The notes beneath the pieces were generated by a model that worked only from the letters and a program-made list of their open reading frames with translations, had not been told where the DNA came from and made no database searches. 7,494 bases of DNA from an uncultured Treponema sp. (GTDB lineage Bacteria; Spirochaetota; Spirochaetia; Treponematales; Treponemataceae). Within the stretch, counting starts at the first letter, position 1. The number at the start of each line of letters is the position of its first letter. Positions 1 through 6,167 of this stretch are shown piece after piece. The position numbers and the translations under genes are program-made. Location of the stretch: assembly GCA_934699065.1 (NCBI GenBank), contig CAKUWD010000139.1, positions 1 to 7,494 on the forward strand. The letters are read 5' to 3'.

Positions 1-1
1 A

Positions 2-40
2 GTTAGTATCTACTAACAGTAAAAGTTAGTAGATACTAAC
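2..40. promoter_or_regulatory. Pair of 16-bp operator-like palindromes
   Basis: Two palindromes of the form GTTAGTNNNNACTAAC lie at 2-17 (core ATCT) and 25-40 (core AGAT). Each has 7-bp perfect half-sites around a 2-nt centre, and the second is the exact reverse complement of the first. Their centres are 23 bp apart, about two helical turns. They lie just past the stop codon of the leftward ABC transporter gene, so they most likely control another leftward gene beyond the window edge. The same motif recurs at 3729-3744 and 5586-5645. The form resembles DtxR/MntR/TroR-type or Fur-type metal-repressor sites; the identity of the regulator is inferred. Confidence 0.75.
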
Positions 41-62
41 ATTAACGCGATTTTTCGTCAAT

Positions 63-1820
63 CTAAGCGGTTTGTTTGCTGACCATAAGTGCATATTCGC
101 CATTTGCGGCAATCAGCTGGTCATGAGTTCCACTCTCTACAATCTGACCGTTCTTAATCACAAGGATCTGGTTTGCATTGCGGATTGTGTTGAGACGGTG
201 TGCAATCACAATCAGAGTTTTGCCGCGGCAGAGTTCAGAAATCGCTTCCTGAATAAAGTGCTCATTATCGGCGTCTACGCTGGCTGTGGCTTCATCAAGA
301 ATTACGATAGGCGCATCCTTGAGCATACAGCGGGCAATAGAAATACGCTGCTGTTCGCCGCCACTCAAATCTGCTCCGCCTTCGCCAATCACAGTGTCAA
401 AGCCATCCGGCAGCTGCATGATAAAATCATAACAGCGGGCCTTCTTTGCAACTTCAATAACTTCTTCGCGAGTGGCATCTGTTTTTCCCATGGCGATGTT
501 GTTGAAAATCGTATCCTGAAAAAGATAGACTCTCTGGAAAACCATCGAAATATTATCCATAAGGTTTGCAACCGGAACATTGCGGATATCAGTTCCACGG
601 ATTTTGATGCTGCCATCTTTTACATCCCAGAAGCGGGCAAGTAGATTTGCGATTGTAGATTTACCGCCGCCGCTAGGACCGACTAACGCAATCATCTGGC
701 CTTTTTGTGCATCAAAGTTAATTCCGTGCAGAGCCTCCTTATCTCCGTAGGCAAAACTAACATTCTGATAAGAGATTTCAGGCAGACCTTTGCGGGCAGC
801 ATCTTCTGCAGACATCAAAGTCTCTTTACCTTCATTAACAATTTCAGCCTTATCAAAAACACTTTCAATACGGTCCAGGCAGGCATCAGTTACTGTAAGA
901 CGGGCAATGTTTCCGTAGTAAGCCTTTATTGGCGCAAACAAATCAAATGCAAAAAGCACCATTCCAAGAAAATATTCATTAGTCATCATACCCTTTGAAG
1001 AGAGAAGGCCAGAAACAAAAAGAGTAAGGGCTGTTACGATTCCATAAGAAATCAGAATAGAAGACCACCATGGAGCATAAGCCATTTCAAAACCGATTGA
1101 GTTCTTGCTGCTTTCTTCAAAGCTTTCGCTCACTTCTTTTGATTTTTCTCCAAGCAGATTAAAGGTCTTGATAATTCCAATTCCCTCCGCAAACTCGAGA
1201 ACAGCGCTGGTCATTTTTTCTGCGGTTTTCTGCTTAAGCATAGAATGTGAAATTGAAATTCTTGTGGTAATGTTTCCAAAAAGAATTACGAGCAGGAGGC
1301 AGGCAAGAGCAGTGAGTCCCAGCTGCCAGTTCAAAAAGAACATAAAGGCAATCATAAGTCCCTGCGAAATCATAATGCCAACAAGCTCTTCCAGAACCAT
1401 CATACAGTTCTCTTCGATAAAGTTCATGTCGGTTGCAAGAACGCTGCTCACTTTGCCGATGTTTCCCTCTGTAAAGTAGCCCATGGTAAGCTTACGGAAG
1501 CGGTCGCCCATTTCCATTCGTTTGTCAGCAAAAACCTTAAAGCCGGTAGCCGACTGAAGACGGTCCGTAATATTTTGCATCACAGCCTGAAGAATCACAC
1601 AGGTGAGGATAATCAGTTCGTAAATAAGGCAGCTTTTTTTAGTCATTCTGCCAGCCATAAAATCACAGGCCAGAAAGAAAGAAGCCATAAGCGGCGACTT
1701 CATCACAATACCTTTTAGAAAGCCCGGCAGGTAAGACACGCGGATCGGAATCTTGTATTTTCCGCAAAAGCCCACCAGCCGATGCATCATCGAAATCATA
1801 GATTTATTTTGTTTTTTCAT
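63..1820 (-). CDS. ABC transporter half-unit (membrane domain + ATPase), second gene of pair
   Basis: This is a fused permease/ATPase of about 585 residues, normal for a type IV-fold half-transporter. I start it at the ATG at 1820 (MKKQNKS...) because a good ribosome site, GACGAGGT, lies 5 nt before it; a longer reading from 1835 would place its start codon inside that site and a palindromic repeat. Numbered from this start, roughly six membrane segments fill residues 35-305. The ATPase domain follows: A-loop region FAY near 356-358, Walker A GPSGGGKST at 381-389, Q-loop Gln429, signature LSGGEQQ at 485-491, Walker B IVILDEA with the catalytic Glu at 505-511, and switch His541. All catalytic residues are present. 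It lies 80 nt downstream of the second half-transporter in the same direction, so the two probably form a heterodimer. Context (AraC regulator, flavodoxin, operator motif) suggests siderophore, haem or metal transport in the YbtPQ/IrtAB manner, but the substrate cannot be read from sequence and a drug or peptide exporter is possible. Confidence 0.9.
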   Translation of the reverse strand: MKKQNKSMISMMHRLVGFCGKYKIPIRVSYLPGFLKGIVMKSPLMASFFLACDFMAGRMTKKSCLIYELIILTCVILQAVMQNITDRLQSATGFKVFADKRMEMGDRFRKLTMGYFTEGNIGKVSSVLATDMNFIEENCMMVLEELVGIMISQGLMIAFMFFLNWQLGLTALACLLLVILFGNITTRISISHSMLKQKTAEKMTSAVLEFAEGIGIIKTFNLLGEKSKEVSESFEESSKNSIGFEMAYAPWWSSILISYGIVTALTLFVSGLLSSKGMMTNEYFLGMVLFAFDLFAPIKAYYGNIARLTVTDACLDRIESVFDKAEIVNEGKETLMSAEDAARKGLPEISYQNVSFAYGDKEALHGINFDAQKGQMIALVGPSGGGKSTIANLLARFWDVKDGSIKIRGTDIRNVPVANLMDNISMVFQRVYLFQDTIFNNIAMGKTDATREEVIEVAKKARCYDFIMQLPDGFDTVIGEGGADLSGGEQQRISIARCMLKDAPIVILDEATASVDADNEHFIQEAISELCRGKTLIVIAHRLNTIRNANQILVIKNGQIVESGTHDQLIAANGEYALMVSKQTA

Positions 1821-1825
1821 TAAAT

Positions 1826-1830
1826 ACCTC
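1826..1830 (-). promoter_or_regulatory. Ribosome binding site fixing the start of the downstream ABC gene
   Basis: On the minus strand, GAGGT is followed by 5 nt and then ATG at 1820. The flavodoxin gene uses a nearly identical leader (CGAGGTATCTAT before its ATG). This supports the start at 1820 over the in-frame ATG at 1835, which would have no ribosome site in front of it. Confidence 0.7.
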
Positions 1831-1892
1831 GTCATGCTGAACTTGTTTCAGCATCTATTTAAGCAGAGATCCCGAAACAAGTTCGGGATGAC
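1831..1892. repeat. Palindromic repeat pair (REPIN-like) between the two ABC genes
   Basis: Two 26-nt arms, 1831-1856 and 1867-1892, are inverted copies separated by 10 nt and match at 22 of 26 positions. Each arm is also its own hairpin: arm one pairs ATGCTGAA with TTCAGCAT around CTTGT, and arm two pairs ATCCCGAA with TTCGGGAT around ACAAG. The four differences between arms fall in paired positions (GCT/AGC against CCC/GGG), so each small stem stays intact. This layout resembles dispersed REP/REPIN elements. It occupies most of the 80-nt gap, next to the ribosome site of the downstream gene. Confidence 0.8.
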
Positions 1893-1900
1893 AGTGCCTT

Positions 1901-3703
1901 TTAAATCTTCCAGTTTGCAGCAGCCGTGCTTGCGGCCCACAACTTCTGGAACTCTTCGCAGTTCTTTATTAATTCATCGTGTGTACCCTCAGCAATAACA
2001 TTGCCTGCTTTAAGAACACAGATTTTGTCTGCATTTTTGATTGAAGAAAGTCTGTGAGCAATTACGATTACTGTTTTGTCTTTGACAATTTCTGCAATTG
2101 CAGCGTTCATCTTTTCTTCGTTTTCCGGGTCCATAAAGGCGGTAGCCTCGTCTAACACAATTACCGGAGCATTTTTCAAAATTGCACGGGCAAGTGAAAT
2201 GCGCTGTCGCTCGCCGCCCGAAAGCTGCTTACCGCTGTCTCCTGCCATTGTGTCGATTCCCTTAGGGAAGCGGGCAAGGAACTCATCGCACTGGGCACGG
2301 CGAGCAGCGTCTAAAACTTCTTCACGAGTGGCATCCGGACGGCCAATCAAAATGTTTTCATAAAGTGATGTATTAAAAAGGAACTGCTCCTGGGCAACAT
2401 AAGAAATCTGATTGTTGAGGGCTTCGATAGACATGTCGATAATGTCCTGTCCGCCGATTTTTATGCTGCCTGAGTCCAGGTCGTAAAAGTGAACAAGGAG
2501 TTTTGCAAGGGTAGATTTACCGCTGCCGGATTCACCGATGAGGGCAGTGGTGGTGCCTTGCTTGAGGGTAAGGTTTATGCCGTGTAAGACCTCGGTTGAT
2601 ACGGTGGTTGAGCTTGTCGAAACTACCGCAGAACTCTCTTTATTGGTGGTTTCGACGGGCTCAACCACCGCTGATTTCTTATATGAGAACTTCACATCCT
2701 TAAACTCAATATCATAATTCTTGCCTTCAAAGCTGTGAGTTCCCTGCTTGATTGCCTCGCCATTCATCATCTTTTCGAGCTCGGCAATTTTATAATCCAG
2801 CTGGGGAATCTTTCCGCCAAAGCTGAGGGCACGAAGAATTGAAGAACCAATCGAAAAGGACATGCACAAAACTAAAAGCAGCTGACTCAAATCAATAACG
2901 CCGTTCAAAACAAGAAGAGCTCCAATCGGCAAGGTGAAAAAAGCCAGACAAGGAAGGGTGGAATTATAAACTGCCATCCATGGCCAGCAGACCTTATACC
3001 AGGCCAGCGTAAAATCACGATAACCGCGAACTGCATCCCCAAAGCGGCGGAAGGAATCTCCGTCTTTGTTGAAAACTTTAATGGCCTCCATTCCGTTTAC
3101 ATACTCGATGATTGTGTTGTTCATCTTTTTTGCGGACTCGTAATAAGCGCCCATTTTTGACATTCCGGCCTTCATCATCATAGACATTGCAAAAACGCCT
3201 ATAGGAATTATTGCAAGAGTCAAAAGTGCAAGTCGCCAGTCTACTATAAACATTGCAATTAACACGATAAGGGGAACTAAAAGATTTGCAATTCCCTCTG
3301 GAATGGCGTGGGCGAGCAGAAGTTCAATCTGGTCGATGTCGTCTGTAAAAACGCGCTTTATCTGACCGGTTCCCATTTCCTTGATATTTCCAAGAGGCTG
3401 ATTTTCAAGCTTTGATTTTAGTGAGATGCGGATATTTTTCAGCGTGTTATAAGCACTCACGTGGGAAAAACATAAGCCTGTCGTGTAAGAGATTGCATAA
3501 AAAGTAAGGCAGGCAAAAATCAATAAAACGCGGACTACAACAAAATGAAAGTCCGGCAGCTGATGTCTTGTAAGCGGAAGTATCAGCTGATACAAAAAGA
3601 AATAGGGTGCTACGTTGGCGATAATTCCAAGCGTTGTTAGCACCGAAGCGATTACCGTATATTTTTTATATTTTCCAATATACGGAGCAACAGATTTTAA
3701 CAT
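1901..3703 (-). CDS. ABC transporter half-unit (membrane domain + ATPase), first gene of pair
   Basis: This is a 600-residue fused permease/ATPase. The start at 3703 is supported by GGAGG four nt upstream. Hydrophobic segments lie near residues 20-42, 55-77, 137-155, 157-178, 248-270 and 273-292, giving the usual six helices. The ATPase domain has FKDVKFSY ending at Tyr341 (A-loop), Walker A GESGSGKST 390-398, Q-loop Gln438, signature LSGGERQ 494-500, Walker B VIVLDEA 514-520 and His550, so it looks active. The D-loop reads TAFMDPENE rather than the common SALD form; from memory, variants of this kind occur in siderophore-type half-transporters. Residues 344-370 are an extra low-complexity stretch (VVEPVETT ... 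VVSTSSTT) encoded by a palindromic repeat inserted in frame; the partner gene has about 26 fewer residues here. It is the first gene of the ABC operon, behind a TATAAT promoter overlapped by a GTTAGTNNNNACTAAC operator. The likely role is one half of a siderophore, haem or metal transporter in the inner membrane; the substrate is unproven. Confidence 0.92.
   Translation of the reverse strand: MLKSVAPYIGKYKKYTVIASVLTTLGIIANVAPYFFLYQLILPLTRHQLPDFHFVVVRVLLIFACLTFYAISYTTGLCFSHVSAYNTLKNIRISLKSKLENQPLGNIKEMGTGQIKRVFTDDIDQIELLLAHAIPEGIANLLVPLIVLIAMFIVDWRLALLTLAIIPIGVFAMSMMMKAGMSKMGAYYESAKKMNNTIIEYVNGMEAIKVFNKDGDSFRRFGDAVRGYRDFTLAWYKVCWPWMAVYNSTLPCLAFFTLPIGALLVLNGVIDLSQLLLVLCMSFSIGSSILRALSFGGKIPQLDYKIAELEKMMNGEAIKQGTHSFEGKNYDIEFKDVKFSYKKSAVVEPVETTNKESSAVVSTSSTTVSTEVLHGINLTLKQGTTTALIGESGSGKSTLAKLLVHFYDLDSGSIKIGGQDIIDMSIEALNNQISYVAQEQFLFNTSLYENILIGRPDATREEVLDAARRAQCDEFLARFPKGIDTMAGDSGKQLSGGERQRISLARAILKNAPVIVLDEATAFMDPENEEKMNAAIAEIVKDKTVIVIAHRLSSIKNADKICVLKAGNVIAEGTHDELIKNCEEFQKLWAASTAAANWKI
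2602..2670. repeat. Palindromic repeat pair inserted in frame in the ABC gene
   Basis: Two 26-bp inverted arms, 2602-2627 and 2645-2670, are separated by 17 nt and match at 23 of 26 positions. They carry the cores GGTTGAGCTTGTCGAAAC and GTTTCGACGGGCTCAACC. On the coding strand they translate as VVEPVETT and VVSTSSTT within residues 345-368 of the ABC protein, without a frameshift or stop. The arm-spacer-arm layout and CTTGT core resemble the repeat at 1831-1892, suggesting related element families. Confidence 0.85.
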
Positions 3704-3728
3704 AGAGCCTCCGAAATAACTTTTTAGT

Positions 3729-3751
3729 GTTAGTACTAACTAACTATTATA
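3729..3751 (-). promoter_or_regulatory. Promoter -10 and operator of the ABC operon
   Basis: Reading leftward, a perfect TATAAT (3751-3746) is followed immediately by the palindrome GTTAGTACTAACTAAC (3744-3729), which fits GTTAGTNNNNACTAAC. The expected transcription start, near 3739, falls inside the palindrome, so a bound repressor would block initiation. The -35 region is poor; GATATT at 17-nt spacing is the best I find. A shorter 12-bp palindrome GTTAGTACTAAC (3729-3740) is nested in the same place. Only one copy is present here, against pairs at the other two loci. Confidence 0.7.
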
Positions 3752-3800
3752 GAGTATAATTTATTGCAAATATCGATTTCTACTAAAAATCGGGAGAAAA

Positions 3801-4793
3801 TTAACAGTTTTCAGTAACAGAGTTTTTCATCATTGAATATTTTTTTGGTGAAAGCCCAAATTTTTTCTGAAACTCTTTTGAAAACCAGCTCATATTGGTG
3901 TAGCCGCTCTGCAGGGCTGCTTCTGAAACATTCACTTCTTTACTGGAAATAAGGCGGGCTGCATTTTCCAGACGCTGGTCTTGTATATATTGATGAATTG
4001 ATGTGCCGTACAGAGAACGAAAAAGCCGTGTAAGCTTGCTTTCACTCATGAAAAGATTTTTTGCGAGACTGGAAACTTTGTAATCATCTGCGGGATTAAA
4101 TTGGATTCGGTGGTACAGGGCTTCTACCTGAGCAATGTCAGACTGATTTCCTTCTGCTAAATTTTTATTGCGTTCTATTAACGAAGTTTTGTTATAAAAG
4201 ATTCCGTGCAGAACAAGGGCAATCAGTTCAATTAATTTTGCTTCGACGTAAACTCCCTTAAACTCATGATATTTTTCTGCACTGTCAATATCTGAAAGAA
4301 CTTTGTACATGTCTGCTGTTATGGCAGTTTTTGTTACATGTGTGAGAAAAAGTGATTTTCCCATTTCGATTTTATCCGAATCAAAATAGCGGGAAAGAAG
4401 AGTTTCAAAAAAGTCAGTTGTCATCTGAAGACTTTTGAACTGAAAATTTTTATCTCCCTCATAATTCATGGAAGTTGCATAATTCTTGTTTCTGAAAACA
4501 CAAACTTCGCCTGGCAGCATGTTGACAGTTTCATGGGCGCTGTCTACCTGCCAGTCAATTTTCTGATTAATGTTGAAGATAATCTGAATCTCGTCTTTCC
4601 CGAAATTATCCGGACGGCTTGCAAAAGTTTTATCTTTAAAACTTAAATTCCAGTCATAATAAACAATCTGATTACGACATTCCTTGCGTAACAGCTTAAG
4701 ATCGCCTATTTCTCTTGGAAGATAGGCGCTGCCATCAAAGAATTCATCTGGAGAAGAATTATACACGTTTGGAACGATAATCTGATTGTTCAT
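3801..4793 (-). CDS. AraC-family transcriptional regulator
   Basis: This 330-residue protein has a classic AraC/XylS DNA-binding domain at its C-terminus, about residues 235-320. The first helix-turn-helix lies around YKVSSLAKNLFMSESKLTRL, and the second around VSEAALQSGYTNMSWFSKEF, followed by the family hallmark FGLSPKKYS. The N-terminal 200 residues form an effector domain without recognisable family motifs. Its length and context recall PchR/YbtA, which sense ferric siderophores and activate uptake genes; here it sits directly upstream of the ABC pair. It begins 8 nt after the gpmA stop, and its ribosome site (AAGG) overlaps that stop codon, suggesting co-transcription and translational coupling with gpmA. 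The gap of 97 nt to the ABC operon contains that operon's own promoter and no clear terminator, so read-through is also possible. The effector is inferred, not seen. Confidence 0.88.
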   Translation of the reverse strand: MNNQIIVPNVYNSSPDEFFDGSAYLPREIGDLKLLRKECRNQIVYYDWNLSFKDKTFASRPDNFGKDEIQIIFNINQKIDWQVDSAHETVNMLPGEVCVFRNKNYATSMNYEGDKNFQFKSLQMTTDFFETLLSRYFDSDKIEMGKSLFLTHVTKTAITADMYKVLSDIDSAEKYHEFKGVYVEAKLIELIALVLHGIFYNKTSLIERNKNLAEGNQSDIAQVEALYHRIQFNPADDYKVSSLAKNLFMSESKLTRLFRSLYGTSIHQYIQDQRLENAARLISSKEVNVSEAALQSGYTNMSWFSKEFQKKFGLSPKKYSMMKNSVTENC

Positions 4794-4801
4794 TCCGGGC
4801 C

Positions 4802-5548
4802 TTATTGTTTCTTTCCCTGATTTGCAACTGCGTTCATCTTTGCGGCAATTGCATCCTGGTCGCCAAGGTAGTAGTGTTTGATTACCTTGAAGTTGTCGTC
4901 GAACTCGTAAACAAGTGGAGTTCCGGTTGGGATATTTACTTCGAGAATTTCTTCCGGAGTCAGATTATCAAGGTACTTTACCAGAGCGCGGAGGCTGTTT
5001 CCGTGAGCTGCGATAATTACGCGTTTTCCGGCCTTCATCTGAGGTTTGATTTCTTCGAGGAAGTATGGAACTACGCGGGCAATTGTTGTTTCAAGACTTT
5101 CGTTCTGTGGAAGGAAGCTTGGATCTACATCGCGGTACATGTCCTGTTTTTTTGCTGAACGTTCGTCGTCATCAGAAAGGGCAGGTGGCTTTACATCAAA
5201 AGAACGGCGCCAGATTTTTACCTGATCTTCGCCAAACTTTTCTGCAGCCTCAGCCTTGTTCTTTCCCTGAAGGTCACCATAGTGGCGTTCGTTCAGTTTC
5301 CAGGTTTTAATTACAGGAAGCCACTCTCTGTCCATTTCGCAAAGGATTCCATTAAGAGTGTGGATTGCACGTTTTAAATAAGAAGTGTAGCAGATATCAA
5401 AATCGTAGCCTTCTTTTTTAAGCAGCTGACCTGCTGCAGCTGCTTCACTGCGTCCCTTGTCTGAAAGTTCGACATCTGTCCAGCCTGTAAAAAGATTAAG
5501 CTTATTCCATTCACTTTCGCCGTGGCGAACTAAAACTAATTTTGTCAT
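4802..5548 (-). CDS. gpmA: 2,3-bisphosphoglycerate-dependent phosphoglycerate mutase
   Basis: This 248-residue cytosolic enzyme interconverts 3- and 2-phosphoglycerate in glycolysis and gluconeogenesis. It shows the histidine-phosphatase motif RHGE with the phosphorylated His9, then NLFTGWTDVELS, Arg60, ERHYGDLQG with Glu87/Arg88/Tyr90, and the second catalytic His182 in AAHGNS. Length and motifs match bacterial GpmA (about 250 residues) throughout, so it looks intact and functional. The start at 5548 has GAGG 8 nt upstream. It heads a two-gene unit with the AraC regulator and is transcribed divergently from flavodoxin across a region with two metal-type operator palindromes. In Treponema pallidum the mutase gene is likewise linked to a metal operon (tro), which makes the placement less odd than it looks. 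This enzyme type needs no metal cofactor. Confidence 0.97.
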   Translation of the reverse strand: MTKLVLVRHGESEWNKLNLFTGWTDVELSDKGRSEAAAAGQLLKKEGYDFDICYTSYLKRAIHTLNGILCEMDREWLPVIKTWKLNERHYGDLQGKNKAEAAEKFGEDQVKIWRRSFDVKPPALSDDDERSAKKQDMYRDVDPSFLPQNESLETTIARVVPYFLEEIKPQMKAGKRVIIAAHGNSLRALVKYLDNLTPEEILEVNIPTGTPLVYEFDDNFKVIKHYYLGDQDAIAAKMNAVANQGKKQ

Positions 5549-5592
5549 TTCTTTTGCCTCGAAAAATAATTTAAAAATCTTTAAAGTTAGTA

Positions 5593-5621
5593 TTGACTAA
5601 CTTACAAATACAATATATATT
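5593..5621 (+). promoter_or_regulatory. Flavodoxin promoter
   Basis: A near-consensus sigma-70 type promoter: TTGACT (5593-5598), 17 nt, TATATT (5616-5621). The -35 lies inside the upstream operator, and the predicted start near 5628 touches the downstream operator at 5630. This arrangement fits tight repression. Confidence 0.8.
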
Positions 5622-5638
5622 CTGAGGCAGTTAGTCAA
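5610..5638 (-). promoter_or_regulatory. Possible gpmA promoter, mirror of the flavodoxin promoter
   Basis: Because the two operators are reverse complements, the minus strand also carries TTGACT (5638-5633). A TATTGT lies at 17-nt spacing (5615-5610), or TATATT at 15 nt (5617-5612). Either is weaker than the flavodoxin promoter. A start near 5603 would abut the 5586-5601 operator. This is a plausible driver of gpmA and the AraC gene, but not certain. Confidence 0.45.
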
Positions 5639-5669
5639 TACTAACAAACATTAATAACGAGGTATCTAT

Positions 5670-6089
5670 ATGAAAGTAGCAGTTATATACGCCAGCACAA
5701 CTGGTAATACAGAAGCAATGGCAAACGCAATAAATGAAGCTTGTAAGGCATCGGGTGCAGAAGTAGTTTTTGGAACAGCAGACAGCGCAGATAAGGCAGC
5801 TGTTACAGGCTGTGATGTGATTCTTCTTGGAAGTCCTGCAATGGGCGATGAAGTTCTTGAAGACACAATGGAAGAATTTTACACAGGAATCGAAGGTTCA
5901 CTCAACGGAAAGAAAGTTGGAATCTTTGGTTCTTACGACTGGGGTGATGGTCAGTGGCTCCGTGACTGGAATGACCGCCTGACTAATGCAGGTGCTGTAA
6001 GTGCCGCAGAACCTCTTATGGTTCATCTTACTCCAGAAGAAGCAGATGTAGAACAGTGCAAGGCTTGGGCTGCAGCTGCAATAAAATAG
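5670..6089 (+). CDS. fld: Flavodoxin, short-chain
   Basis: This 139-residue cytosolic electron carrier binds FMN and can replace ferredoxin when iron is scarce. The phosphate loop is STTGNT at residues 9-14. The first isoalloxazine loop reads SPAMGDEVLE (55-64), closely like the Met-Gly-Asp-Glu loop of clostridial flavodoxin. The second is FGSYDWGDG (86-94), with the aromatic residues that stack on the flavin. The length is right for the short-chain class, which lacks the 20-residue insertion of long-chain members. The ATG at 5670 has CGAGG 7 nt upstream. The gene has its own strong promoter with built-in operators and ends before a strong terminator, so it is probably a mostly monocistronic, metal-repressed message. 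The redox partners are not in the window. Confidence 0.97.
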   Translation: MKVAVIYASTTGNTEAMANAINEACKASGAEVVFGTADSADKAAVTGCDVILLGSPAMGDEVLEDTMEEFYTGIEGSLNGKKVGIFGSYDWGDGQWLRDWNDRLTNAGAVSAAEPLMVHLTPEEADVEQCKAWAAAAIK

Positions 6090-6115
6090 GCTCTTATAAA
6101 ATAAATATATTTTGA

Positions 6116-6155
6116 GCCGCCTGGTTTATGTCATGGCCAGGCGGCTTTTTTTTTT
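6116..6155 (+). terminator. Rho-independent terminator after flavodoxin
   Basis: The perfect 9-bp stem GCCGCCTGG (6116-6124) / CCAGGCGGC (6137-6145) has a 12-nt loop and is followed by ten T residues (6146-6155). The next gene's ribosome site, GAGGA, begins at 6156 directly after the T run, so the downstream gene probably depends on read-through. Confidence 0.93.
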
Positions 6156-6167
6156 GAGGATTTAAAA

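Larger units (their letters stand above)
5586..5645. promoter_or_regulatory. Operator pair in the gpmA/flavodoxin divergent region
   Basis: GTTAGTATTGACTAAC (5586-5601) and GTTAGTCAATACTAAC (5630-5645) are exact reverse complements, each fitting GTTAGTNNNNACTAAC. Their centres are 44 bp apart, about four helical turns. They flank the AT-rich core TACAATATATATT that supplies the -10 elements. Repressor bound to both sites could cover promoters in both directions. The plain half-sites match those at 2-40 and 3729-3744, but the central four bases are specific to this pair. Confidence 0.8.

Noticed and set aside
72..644. 190-codon open frame on the plus strand
   Set aside because: It lies wholly opposite the ATPase domain of the ABC gene, whose motifs are unmistakable; the translated product shows no recognisable family.
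1821..1835. Start of the downstream ABC gene at 1835
   Set aside because: That ATG lies in the palindromic repeat with no ribosome site; the ATG at 1820 has GAGGT at good spacing.
1753..1998. 81-codon plus-strand frame spanning the intergenic repeat
   Set aside because: It overlaps both ABC genes and the palindrome and has no family resemblance; such frames commonly arise across these repeats.
4805..5158. 117-codon plus-strand frame and the nearby one at 5065-5310
   Set aside because: Both are antisense to gpmA, which is conserved along its whole length.
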